A DNA stretch of 64,000 bases from Harmonia axyridis (taxonomy: Eukaryota; Arthropoda; Insecta; Coleoptera; Coccinellidae), in the NCBI RefSeq assembly GCF_914767665.1, contig NC_059501.1, positions 36,804,501-36,868,500 on the forward strand, written 5' to 3'. Within the stretch, counting starts at the first letter, position 1, and the number at the start of each line of letters is the position of its first letter. The notes under the pieces were generated by a model. It saw only the letters and a program-made list of their open reading frames with translations, was not told where the DNA came from and did no database searches. Shown here one piece after another: positions 22,903-34,009 of this stretch. Made by a program: the position numbers and the translations under genes.

Positions 22903-24303
22903 GTGGGCAAATAAGCGAGGTAAGCGGCTATATCTCAGGAACTACTCATCGTAGAGACTTGCGGCAAAAAATTTTACCACTAAAGTAAACAAAAGAAAAC
23001 ACTGGAAATTGTTTTGAAGTTCATACCTCCACCGCTAGGGGGCGTAATAGTTATCGTCGAGTAGAAAAATTCATTTTACTCGAAAAATTTTCATATTTAG
23101 TTGGAAAAAAAATATCATCACTGTAAACCTTGGAAAATTCTCTGTCTGTTTGAATTGTCACTTTCGATTTTGCGACATCAAATAAGGGTGGGGGAAAGAT
23201 AGAAATCTGACTGATTGAAATGTCTGTAACTTCAGTTTGGCTCAACATTTTTGAGCAAATTAGATCTTATTTGAGAGACAACATCTTGTTGATTAAGGAA
23301 AAAATATACTCATGATGAATTTGATTCAGCTGCTTCCGATAGGGAGCGCTAAGTCAGAAGTTCATTGTTTTGTTCATTTTTCTCTGAAATTTCAAATGTA
23401 ATGATAGGATTTTCTTAACAGAAACAAAAATTTCATTGAATTTGCATGAAAAAACCTGAAGGTCGCAAAGCGATAATTTCAGGCGTTCTGAAGTTACGGC
23501 CGAAAGAAGATATTCTTCAACTGATGCACTGCGAAAAACCAAATTGAGTCTTCAAGTTCTAACAGAAACAGAAATCCCATCAAATTTGTATGAAAAAACC
23601 AAAAGGTTGCAAAGCGATAGCTTCAGGCGTTCGGGAGTTATGGCCGAAAGAAGACACAATTTAGTTTTTCAGTGCATCAGTTGAAGAATATCTTCTTTCG
23701 GCCGTAACTTCAGAACGCCTGAAATTATCGCTTTGCGACCTTCAGGTTTTTTCATGCAAATTCAATGAAATTTTTGTTTCTGTTAAGAAAATCCTATCAT
23801 TACATTTGAAATTTCAGAGAAAAATGAACAAAACAATGAACTTCTGACTTAGCGCTCCCTATCGGAAGCAGCTGAATCAAATTCATCATGAGTATATTTT
23901 TTCCTTAATCAACAAGATGTCTCTCAAATAAGATCTAATTTGCTCAAAAATGTTGAGCCAAACTGAAGTTACAGACATTTCAATCAGTCAGATTTCTATC
24001 TTTCCCCCACCTTTATTTGATGTCGCAAAATCGAAAGTGACAATTCAAACAGATAGAGAATTTTCCAAGGTTTACAGTGATGATATTTTTTTTCCAACTT
24101 AATATGAAAATTTTTCGAGTAAAATGCATTTTTCTACTCGACGATAACTATTACGCCCCCTAGCGGTGGAGGTATGAACTTCAAAACAATTTCCAGTGTT
24201 TTCTTTTGTTTACTTTAGTGGTAAAATTTTTTGCCGCAAGTCTCTACGATGAGTGGATCCTGAGATATAGCCGCTTACCTCGCTTATTTGCCCACCCTGT
24301 ACA
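22895..24303. repeat. Giant hairpin 2: arms about 640-650 bp, about 115-bp loop
   Basis: TGTACAGGGTGGGCAAATAA at 22895 is mirrored exactly at the right end (24303). The arms run inward to about 23545 and 23661 with only scattered differences (CTCAGGAACTACTCATCG against CTCAGGATCCACTCATCG). The loop is itself a diverged direct copy of the adjacent arm segment (GCAAAGCGATAGCTTCAGGC). Frames of 60-65 codons read on both arms are consequences of the symmetry, and one arm has an extra stop. A partial third copy is at 37563-38174. Confidence 0.9.
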
Positions 24304-25761
24304 ACGATATTGCCTTCTCGAGTTTTATTTTTGTTCAAGCCGACTTCAGGTATCCAAATGAAATTCAATCTTTCCAAAAGCGCACCTCGCCCAACTTCAT
24401 CTTTGATTGAATTCAGCCTCAATTCAAACACCAAAACAAACTTGTTATTCGAGCCGTTTCATAACATTTCCTTTCCATCGATCGGTTCGAAGCGGAGAAA
24501 TGGAGAATAGCTAGTCAACAAAATTTTCGGATTTGCATCTCCATAATGACATAACATGTGAGTGACATGTTAAACAGGAGATATATCTCGTGTTGTCACG
24601 AACATTAAATGAATATGCGAATAAATTCATGATCGGGCTCCGCACTGCCACCGGATTAGCCCGGATTCAAAACCGTACATATTTTCCTGTGATATGTTGC
24701 TGTCCAGGGAAAGGCGAGGGCAATAGTTGGGCCCATATCCATCTTTCATATCAGCTGCTAACAGCCGAGCCGAAAATTCGGGATGAAATTGGGCTCGTGC
24801 ATCTTTATAATTCATGAATATTTGTAGTATCCATATACATGCTAGCAAGGATACAACCACAGAGGATTCAATATGACAGCGGATCTTTTTGTGATGAACC
24901 ATCATTATCACAAACCTTATTTTGTTTTTTAAATGTTGAGAACTAATTATTAAAGAACATGTCAAATACATCACTGTCTTGATTCAATAATAGTTTTTTA
25001 AAAACTATAAAGGCATCATTATTACATGAGGGTGTAAGCTGCAAACGAGTGCGTAGCACGAATTAATTAAACGCACCAATATAGTAATGATGCATTATCA
25101 CATATGTATATAATACAACTTTCTATCTACGACTGCCTATAATCAACTTTGGTGAAATGTAATCAAAAATATACATTGACAACCACTTGACGTCTATCAA
25201 GTCTGATTGTAAATAAGATGTCTAAAAACCAGGTGTATGAACTGATTGGCTTTTGTTTTGCCAATTTTGAAAATATTAGTTGAGCTTCGTTATGTCAACT
25301 GTAGGTAGCGCTATCAACAGATTAAGATTCTTGTTATTTATTATTTACGAGTTTTGTGCCATTATGTACCTATATGTATATCATTCATTATAGTTATGAT
25401 ATATGGAAGTAATTCTTGTAATTGAAATACCAATAAACTCTCTCTATTACAAATATTTGAATTCATTCCAGTAAACGTTTCGTGTTCTGTTTCACGACAA
25501 TGCACGATCATACTCGGTTACACGTCGCTTTTGATTGGTCAGTATCAAAAACAACGGAAAAATGATCGAAATGACAAGTATGACATTGCGGCGCCGCCAC
25601 GAACTAAAACTAATATTTTGAATTTGGTCGAATGTCATTGCATTCAAAATTTGACGAGTGCATTCACCATGATTTTAGACATCTTAATTGTCAACAATGT
25701 CTTTCAAGTGAAATTTTCGGCTGGTATTTAATGTGTTTGTGAAAGACTATCATCCTATATA
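24304..25761. other. Intergenic, no supported gene
   Basis: Somewhat less AT-rich than average. Several 66- to 115-codon frames on both strands (24210-24974) overlap each other without motifs, splice sites or a consistent reading. Nothing is recognised. Confidence 0.4.
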
Positions 25762-26688
25762 CTAGGGTGAATGAAATATAAACGAGACTTTTCGCCTGTC
25801 AGGCACGATAGTGTAGGGAGAACGTTTCCGCATTGTTTGTTGTTGGATAGGTTTGTCAGGAGTAGGGAAAGCACGTGGGATTACCACCACGACCCTCTCA
25901 GTGTCCACCGTGACGATTTCGGAGCAAAAGACACTTCCGTCAATTCCGCAACGTGTCGTAATCAAGTTCTTCAGATGTGTGGGCTTTTTTTTGCACGATT
26001 TCAGGAATAGAGAGAGCAATTTCTCACAAACATTTTCACCTGTGACGAAACATGGGTGCATCACTTCGCCCCAGAGTCTAAACAAGCGAGTATAAAGTGA
26101 AGAAAACAAGGAGAACCTGGATCAGTGGAAGCCAAGTCACGTTTGTCGGCAGACAAGGTTTTGTTGGCTACCGTTTTTTTTTGACCAGCGTGGATTGCTG
26201 TATCTCGATTTTCTGCACGAGCGCCGTACAATTAATGCGGCCTACTACTGCAACGTTTTGAGTGAGGTCCGTCTGACTTGCGTATCGCAGCAAAAGAAGA
26301 GAACAGGGAAGTGGTTCTTCTCCATGACAATGCTCGCCCCCATACAGCAGCCTTGACTAAGGAAAAATTGGAGCAACTGGAGTGGGAAACATTGGAACAC
26401 CCTCCTCACAGTCCAGACCTATCACTCTGTGACTTTCATGTGTTTGGCCCTCTCAAGGAAGCTTTGAGAGGCGATAGTGATGCTGAGGTTGAAACCTACG
26501 TGCGCAATTGGCTGCAGACACGACCTGAATCTTTCTACGTGGAAGGGATTGGAAAGCTGCCTATCCGCTGAAAAAAATATGTTTCCAAATCAGGAGATTA
26601 TATAGAAAAATAAACTATATTCTTTTTTGCGTTTGAAATAAAAACAAATATCATGAAAAAAGTCTCGTTTATATTTGATTTACCCTCG
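25762..26688 (+). mobile_element. mariner element, short deleted copy
   Basis: The terminal inverted repeats are about 30 bp: AGGGTGAATGAAATATAAAC at the left and, inverted, AGGGTAAATCAAATATAAAC at the right, with TA on each side (25760-25761 and 26689-26690). The plus-strand transposase remnants keep all three catalytic aspartates in pieces: CDETWVHHFAPE (about 26040), LLHDNARPHTA (about 26319) and SPDLSLCDFHVFG (about 26413). The last two are spaced as DD34D. The C-terminal piece ends near PIRXXKXVSKSGDYIEK, where a stop replaces the expected Trp. It is only 927 bp, so the N-terminal DNA-binding part is gone. Confidence 0.88.
26278..26571 (+). pseudogene. mariner transposase C-terminal fragment
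   Basis: A 97-codon open piece inside the mariner above carries the second and third catalytic Asp (LLHDNARPH and LSLCDFHVF) with 34 residues between them, and WLQTRPESFYVEGIGKL near the end. An in-frame stop, then KYVSKSGDYIEK, follows. It is non-functional alone. Confidence 0.85.
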
Positions 26689-26718
26689 TAGAAGAAGCAG
26701 TATCGGTTATAGGTTAGG

Positions 26719-26816
26719 TAAAATAGTTATTTTTTTTCACTAGGCAGCAAAGTAGAAGATTGACTACCGCGGCTGATAGTTCATAGGAATTCATTCAAGG
26801 TAATCAACTATAGAAC
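26719..26816. repeat. Partial copy of the MITE at 5567-5826
   Basis: AGGCAGCAAAGTAG, GATTGACTACCGCGGCTGAT and GAATTCATTCAAGGTAATCA parallel the core of the 5567-5826 element. The central segment and the outer arms are missing. Confidence 0.55.
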
Positions 26817-27263
26817 TACGTTTTGGAACAAATCTTGTACCTACTATTCATATAATTGAAACCATAAGAATCCATGCAGATATCTGTCACAAAACTTTCA
26901 ACCACATTCGAAATCTTGAAGGATGATTGATTGATCCGATCCTAACTCAAAGAAACTTCAATTTTCATCATTTTGAATGAAAATAAAATAACTATTATAT
27001 TTCACCTCGCGAGGTTCATTTGGAATTGGAATTTTAAATATTGCTTGCATTGATAATGACAAATATAACAATACAGTTATCTGCCAAAAATGTTTCATTA
27101 TTTATTCAATTGAATAAACATTCAAGCCAATTCTAATGAATTCTGTTCGAGTCGCGAATAATTTATTCGAAAAATCCACTCGATGACCCAAAAGGGTGGA
27201 AATACAGACAAAAATATAATGAAGGATCTAATGAAAGAAGCTCCATTTCCATCGAAATGAATA
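26817..27263. other. Intergenic
   Basis: No gene seen; this is the 3' flank of the minus-strand ORF that follows. Confidence 0.4.
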
Positions 27264-27269
27264 TTTATT
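27264..27269 (-). terminator. Polyadenylation signal (AATAAA on the minus strand)
   Basis: TTTATT on the plus strand, seven bases beyond the stop codon of the ORF at 27276-27971. This is close for a 3' UTR but usual in very compact intronless genes. Confidence 0.4.
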
Positions 27270-27275
27270 AGACAA

Positions 27276-27971
27276 TCAAACAAAATTACTGTTATATAAT
27301 CGAAATAAGTGTTCCATCTCAAGTAAATAATCTTTAGTCTGTTTACTGGAATTCAAAATAACTTCTTTGAATTCTTTGTTGTCTTTGTTACCTAATGAGC
27401 CCATTTTCTTCTTGGTGTAATAGGATTTCAAATATTGGAAATAATTGGGAAAATCTTTCTTCATTATCTCCTCGGCTTTTTTGAAATTTATCTCAATTTC
27501 ATCTATGGCTTTTTTTATATTTTCTTTCTCGTCGATTGGCTTACGTTCTTCAATAACTTTTCTTTTTGGAGGTACAATAGAAGATTCGTTACTCAAATTC
27601 TCCAGATATATCCTATTCTCTTTCCTCAAATATTGAGGATTGTTCAATATGAAACAAAACCTCTTGTTTTTAATGAGTTCCGGTAATTTCATTTTTCCTA
27701 AATATGGCCAGAAGTCGCCAAATTCTTTGAAATAGCAGGCAGTTGATTTGTCTGATGTTGTTGAAAATAACATATCAGAATCGGTCAACAAAGAGTCATC
27801 TTCCGGGTGTGTGAGGTACTTTATGTGGTAATCCAGTTGGTAATCATCTGATAATATTTCAGCTTGAGAAGACTTGGAGTTTTCAATTTCCGTTATCTTG
27901 GGTTTCTTCAATTTTTTAATTTTTTTCTTAGCAGTAGTTTTATTCTTCGGATTGGGGTTTGCTTTATGCAT
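27276..27971 (-). CDS. Lysine-rich hypothetical protein, 231 residues, orphan
   Basis: The longest open frame in the window without a TE motif. Residues 1-30 are almost all Lys, Pro, Asn and Thr (KKKIKKLKKPK), like a nuclear localisation or nucleic-acid-binding tail. Next comes an acidic/serine stretch (HPEDDSLLTDSDM), then FKEFGDFWPYLGK and RFCFILNNPQYL. Then there is a charged probable coiled-coil region (about 140-180, KENIKKAIDEIEINFKKAEE) and a C-terminal helix-like end (YLLEMEHLFRLYN). No signal peptide or membrane segment. The start is the first Met after upstream stops. I do not recognise the family. Length, ordered composition and a nearby AATAAA favour a real gene; lack of a known homologue leaves chance or a decayed TE ORF possible. 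The opposite-strand frames here are shadows. Confidence 0.55.
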   Translation of the reverse strand: MHKANPNPKNKTTAKKKIKKLKKPKITEIENSKSSQAEILSDDYQLDYHIKYLTHPEDDSLLTDSDMLFSTTSDKSTACYFKEFGDFWPYLGKMKLPELIKNKRFCFILNNPQYLRKENRIYLENLSNESSIVPPKRKVIEERKPIDEKENIKKAIDEIEINFKKAEEIMKKDFPNYFQYLKSYYTKKKMGSLGNKDNKEFKEVILNSSKQTKDYLLEMEHLFRLYNSNFV

Positions 27972-29971
27972 TTCAATTGTCCATAGGAGAGCCAGAAATT
28001 TTGCATAAAAAAATGTTTGTCAATATGACATTAGCAATTAATAATTAGGTAATGCAGGAACTACATAGAATTATTTCTAACAGGAAATTCCAAAAATCGA
28101 AAGGTGATGACATAGATTAATAAACATAGATAGAGGGAGTGAACGCAATTTTACATGTCCCCAACATGGTTAGATTACTTTGTCGGATTGTGGTATTTTT
28201 TAAAATCCACAACTTTTTAAAAAAAAAATTTTTTTTTCGATTTCCAAAATATTTATTTCATGAATTCTGTTATTTTTCTGTTCTGTAATTGATAAAAATG
28301 CAGAAAAAAATCTTAAAAATTCAATTTCTTCATTTTGTTGGAGTTTATGAACATTTGAATCGAAAATCGTGATCCTTTAATTTTTTGAAAATTCGATAGT
28401 ATGAAACAGAAAAACCGCTACATGGATTGAATTGAAATTCTCTGGGATTTTGTGGTGATATTGAACTCTAAAAGGCACACTCAAAAATGATGTTTTTTTC
28501 CGATATTTTCAATTCAGCTCTTGATTATAGAAAAAGCCTCCAAAAGCCCTTTTTTATCAACTTTTCAAATTAATGTAGAGAACGCAGAAATTTTTTTCCG
28601 AAAATAGCATAGCTACTTCTTGTAGAGAATTCATTCAAGATTTCAAAACATACCCTAAATTTTCTGTGCAAACATTGATTGGTGAGATATTGATGGTTAA
28701 AGACAAAAAAGTCCTTTTCAATTCAAAGTTCGATATTTCAGAGAGAAATGCCCGTATCGAAATTTTGAAAAAAGGAAAATGAAGCTGAATGAACAAGTTA
28801 TCTCATTCATATAGTGGTTAAGTTGGAAAAAAAATTCCAAGTCTGTGGGCCAAAAATAAAAACTGAAAAAATTTCGCAGGAATTTTAGATACTGTATTCA
28901 TTAGGATTGAGCGGTACACGTTGCTTGAAAAATTTTGTCATCATGAGATCTCTAAACTATAAACTTCAAACTTCAAAAAGCTTTTTTCAAATTGAGTTAC
29001 GACCATTGTTATCGAAAATACATCCATTTGAGAAACCGCTTTAAATTTCGAATTTCATTTTGATCCTTTAATTTATTCCACTAGTATAAAACGACATATC
29101 TAATTTCAAAAATATTCCATGTCTGTCAACTAATTCACATCATCTCAATTCAAGATTGTAATAAATCGAACACTGTCTAAATCAATATTCTCCACCTATA
29201 GTATTCCATACAATATCGTTGGGGGGATGGTTCAGTTCCAACTCAACCTGTACGATTTCGGTGATGAAGATATTCTGGTGGAATGAACAAAGTGTTATCG
29301 CGATTTGGCATCCGAATATTGCCTTCGTGCTGACTAATGAATACGAAGACCTGCTACCATTATTCCAACCCCTGCATTATCTAAAATTGAAGACGTGTTG
29401 TATCATTAGTGGAAGAGAATCAATCACTTATCAGAACCATATATCAGCCCTATATTTTCTTTCATCGTATGGAGAATGGGGAAATTTCTGAAGCTTATTA
29501 TAGTAGTTGGTGAAAGATGTGGCAGAAAATTACCAAGAAAACATTTAGATTTCTCCAGTGCGGGTTTGCCTGAGGTTCGGCATTATCGACATAAATACAT
29601 ATATTGCAATCAAGCAATAAGGTAGACTTTCACTTCTAGAGAATTCATCAGACTGAAATTTTTTGAAATTACTTTTGAGAAACATGATAATTTGTGAGTA
29701 TCTACTTCATGATAATGAACAATTCTACGAATCTTTGAAAAAAAAGGCAAACAACTAACGTCAAGTCAGGAACTTTTAAACGCTCATTCCTTCATTTACC
29801 AATTGTGCCGATTATATAACATTTGAGTCATTGTGAATGATTGAGCATCTTGATGCTTCTGATCTCTCATCCCGGCACTTCTCATTTATTTTCTATATTC
29901 TGCTTGATCATTCTATGCTTCTGAGGACAGTATAAACAACAAATTTCGCGAGTTATTCCAAAATATTGTTA
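27972..29971. other. Intergenic, AT-rich, no gene seen
   Basis: Long A/T homopolymer runs (for example about 28216-28240) and no coding frame with motifs. The 90-codon plus-strand frame at 29219-29491 lacks any recognisable feature. Confidence 0.4.
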
Positions 29972-31430
29972 TATACAGGTTGGCCACTTTTTCAATGGGA
30001 TTGTATTGGTAACTTTTAAACCATAAGAGTTAAAAGGTCGGTCAAATGGAGAAAAAGTTGCATGCATAGAAGCATTATCAAGCAGTTCAAACAAATCGAG
30101 ATTATCAGGGCCGGTTATTGAGATATCATAAGAAAAGTAAATTCTGTCATTTTGATTTTTCTTTTTTTCTCACTTTATTTCAAATATTATCAAATAATGT
30201 TACAGGAATTTTTTTATTTGACAGTAAAATATCCTCAATTTTACGTAATCAGATTTCGTATCCAACGTTTCGTGCTCTCTGGGCCACCCTCAACCTAATT
30301 TTTTTTCATTACGGATGTATATTTTATGACACTTTTCGAAATTACTTTTAAAGCTGAATTCAACGATATATCATACAATGTCATTCAATGTTGATTTTCA
30401 GGTGATTTTGACTCTTATCCAAATTTCTTTGGGTTGGATCTGTATTACATTTAGTTACCTTCAGTTTAATTAACAACATGCAATACATTTCGATGAGAAA
30501 ATCATCTTACTCATCTTGAACTGAATGAAACATATCAGAATCAAATCAAGAAACAAGTTATAATTATTTACATATTTCAATTCATAATAATTAAACGAAT
30601 TATCATTTTAGGAAAGAAAAATCGAATGATTATTCGAAAGTAAATGAATATGAATGAAGTAAGTGTTCGAAATGTCCACCATTTTGTAGAATGCACTTAA
30701 CGGTTTTGGAACCCATACTTCTTATACATTTGCTTATTTGGTCTTCTTGAATACCTTCCAATACATTCTCAATCTTCTCGCGAGAAATCACTATTGTTGG
30801 ATTTGTCATTTGTTCCGTTGAAACAAATTACAGAATAGAACTTTATTTTAATATCATCACGATATAAGTTTTGCAAGGCTTGGTATTCAAATTTAAAATC
30901 ATTGTATTCGCGTTTCTTGACTATTTTATTAACAGCAGTTTTTGATAAATTGCATTCACTACAGATCCGACCCAAAGAAATTTGGATAAGGGTCAAAATC
31001 ACCTGCAAATCAACTTTGAATGACATTGTATGATATATCGTTGAATTCAGCGATAAAAGTTATTTCGAAAATTGTCATAAAATATACAGGTCCGTATTGA
31101 AAAAAATGAGGTTGAGGGTGGCCCACAGAGCACGAAACGTTGGATACGAAATCTGATTACGTCAAATTGAGAACAATTTACTGTCGAATAAAAAATTCCT
31201 GTAACATTTTTTGATAATATTTGAAATAAAGTGGGAAAAAAGAAAAATCAAAATGACAGAATTTACTTTTTTTATGATATCTCAATAACCGGCCCTGATA
31301 ATTTCGATTTGTTTGAACTGCTTGATAATGCTTCTATGCATGCAACTTTTCCCCATTCGACCGACCTTCTAACTCTTATGGTTTAAAAGTTACCGATACA
31401 ATCCCATTGAAAAAGTGGCCACCCTGTATA
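29972..31430 (-). mobile_element. Long-terminal-inverted-repeat transposon with transposase remnants
   Basis: The ends TATACAGG(T/G)TGGCCACTTT are mirrored. The arms are about 473 bp (29972-30444 and 30958-31430), roughly 90% similar by eye. The 513-bp spacer and the inner right arm hold minus-strand coding remnants. A start and an N-terminal segment with NLSKTAVNKIVKKREYN resemble a helix-turn-helix (30769-31026). After a frameshift, a C-terminal piece runs EKIENVLEGIQED to ILQNGGHFEHLL (30630-30780). The NGGHFEHLL ending is one I associate with Tc1/mariner (IS630-like) transposases. The catalytic middle is deleted, so the copy is non-autonomous. Confidence 0.8.
30630..31026 (-). pseudogene. 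Transposase relic, N- and C-terminal pieces only
   Basis: The N-terminal frame (31026 down to 30769) starts inside the right inverted repeat and continues into the spacer. The C-terminal frame picks up near 30780 in another phase and stops at 30630-30632. All three catalytic acidic residues expected of a DDE/D transposase are missing. Because the start lies within the repeat arm, the left arm also carries a mirrored copy of the first residues. Confidence 0.6.
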
Positions 31431-33788
31431 GTGCGGGTAATTTAGGATGGTAATACTAATGCATAGAAATGCATGAAGAATACCAAAAGTCGAATGGAAA
31501 GGGACGTTTCCCCTCCCTCACCTTCCTTCCATAAACACCGAGATAAACACTCAAAATGGAGAGTACATCAACTTTCCTTACCTATGCAAATCTTCAATAA
31601 ACCGTGTCAGCATCATATTCGTAGTTTCATTTCCACTTAGCTTTGCGTGAAATACTTTTGCAGAGAAAGAAATTTCGAATCCTCGAATAAAACACAAATT
31701 ATGATCATAACGACACTGTCGAAACATCGCAAAATTAAAATATGATAATATTTCCTTCTCTCAAAGCAATGTTCGAGAGGAATTGTTCAAATAACTGCAA
31801 TATTTGGTATTTTATTTAACTTAAAGGATTCCATTCAAGTTCCTCTCATGGGTATTCACCCTATCGAAAGCTGTTTATGACTAGAATATATATATGTATA
31901 ATTTCCACTTCCTCGGATCTATTGTCACTGAATTATTAGTTTTGTTTTTATTCTGCTTGAATTATCTATCGTTCAGACGATGCTATTAAAACGAAAGTTT
32001 GCACGTTACTTGAAATTGTCTATATTCACACGCAAAATCCCAAACTGATCAGATTTGTTATCATGGAAATATTTGGTAGGTACCTATTTCTTTTCCAGTG
32101 TTCTTACTTATTTCAGAAATTTGAAAAGTTGCAAAGTGAATTGTTACTTTTTTACTACTCTAGAAGCACAATTTTGTTGAAAACTACTCGTAATTTTGCG
32201 AATGAATTTGGTTGAAATTGAACTACATGGAAAAATCTTCCACCTCAGCCTTGATTATTCAGTAGCATGAAAAGAAATACCTATAAATTAACTTATGAAA
32301 TATAAGAACGGAAATAATTAATGGAATTATTCGAAGGATTTATGTTACTTTTATTTTTGGGATTATTCGATCTTATGTTTGCCTTCATTAGAATTCACAG
32401 AATTTGTGTCGTGGCGAGAAAGTTATTCCGCAAAAGTTAATTTATTGATTTGCAATGAGAAGTAATATGCCGCATGCATTAGTATCTCAAAATTATCCTT
32501 CATATCTGCTTCGATTCCCACTAATAATGAAAGCATCAATTCATTCTTAGCAATAATGATATTTTGAATTTCTGCTTAAATGTGAAACCCATTGATAAAA
32601 ATGCCATAAAATAACAGCATATTGATAGGAATGTGATATTCCGATCTGAATCTCTCAAGTTAGAAAAATTCCATAAACTCAACATTTTCAGGGATGAATT
32701 TTAGGGTGAATATTGAACAAAAAGATTACAATCCAGAAATGTACCATCCAATGAATAGAATCATTTCAATTGTGAATCGAAATATCGATGAAAAATTGAT
32801 TTGATAATTGAAAGAGTGGAAGACTATAAGTTCTAAACGGAACTAAAACTAGAATAGGTCTCTTTTCATATGTAACCTAGGATTCTGGAAATAATTTGTC
32901 ATCAGTTTTGTCATCTGCTCTGTACGAAGAGAATCTTGTAAGAATATTATAAAATGATAGATAATTATTGCATATTTCTTTATCAATTCTTATTTGATTT
33001 TTAAAACCTACTGAATTTATTAACATAACTCATATTCAGTTCCCGAGATTGTAATAAAAATTTCTCGAAGAAGAATTCAAATTAATATTTGATACTTTAG
33101 AGCGGGTTCAACTCACTGATGAAGAATTCAAGGTCATTTTCGATTCTGTCCGTGTCCGTCCTTCCTATCGTTCGGAATACGGTAACCTTCGGACGAAATA
33201 TTCCAGAACTGATATTTTCATGATTCGAATATCTCGGTCAATTGGCAAAATCTGTTAGAAGAACTGGAACGATACATATAGGTATGAAATCCTCTTTTCT
33301 CAATTATTGGAATGAAACTCATCCGATCTGGGATATATTCAGGAATTAAATCCAATATAATCAAACAAATGGTCATTCGAAATTGTGTGTTATTTTAGGG
33401 TTTGGTGATTTTTAGTGAAACAAGAAAATCGAGTGTATTTAAAAATTTTTTTCTGAACTTCAAAGTCCATAATCAGGAACTCAATTTTTCTGAAAGGACT
33501 GAAACAAACACTCTGTGTTTTAAGATTCGTTCAACATTCAATTTCGAGTGAGTCAGAAAAAAGTGACTGATTCCACTTCAGCAATAAAGATTTCTCTTCT
33601 TCATCACCCTATACCTCTGAACTTAAGACGTTCACGACACCCTGTATAAACGGAATTATTTCAGTCATGATTTTAAAATTGAGATATTGATGGACGATTT
33701 TTGCGGAGATAATATAGAAGTCGTTGCATTTTTATTCGTTGTCATACTCGGAACTTAATCTGGATTAACCAAAATAAAAAAAAAATAT
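31431..33788. other. Intergenic, no gene seen
   Basis: AT-rich sequence with no supported frame. Near 33634-33645 a lone GACACCCTGTATA is an inverted CAGGGTG-type element end without an identifiable partner. Confidence 0.4.
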
Positions 33789-34009
33789 TAGGTGTACAGC
33801 TTTGCTTCAGCCGTTTTTGAGTAGATGGCTGTAGCGGTAATTGGTAGTCTAAATGAATAAATCATACATTTCATACAATAAGCTTAGGTATTGGTATACA
33901 TTTGGCATCAAAAAATTAGTCGATTTGTGTCTGCATCATGAAGTTATTCTCGATTAAACATGTCAGCTTATGAACCAAATTTTCCTCATTTGCGGGAGGT
34001 TTTAATTTT

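Noticed and set aside
23051..24123. Matching 60- to 65-codon frames on both arms of hairpin 2 as a small conserved gene
   Set aside because: They are the same sequence read on opposite arms. One arm has a stop, the 37712-37963 relative differs at many amino acid positions, and the arms are best explained as repeat DNA.
24590..24974. 75- and 115-codon overlapping frames on opposite strands
   Set aside because: They compete for the same bases, and neither shows family motifs or gene signals.
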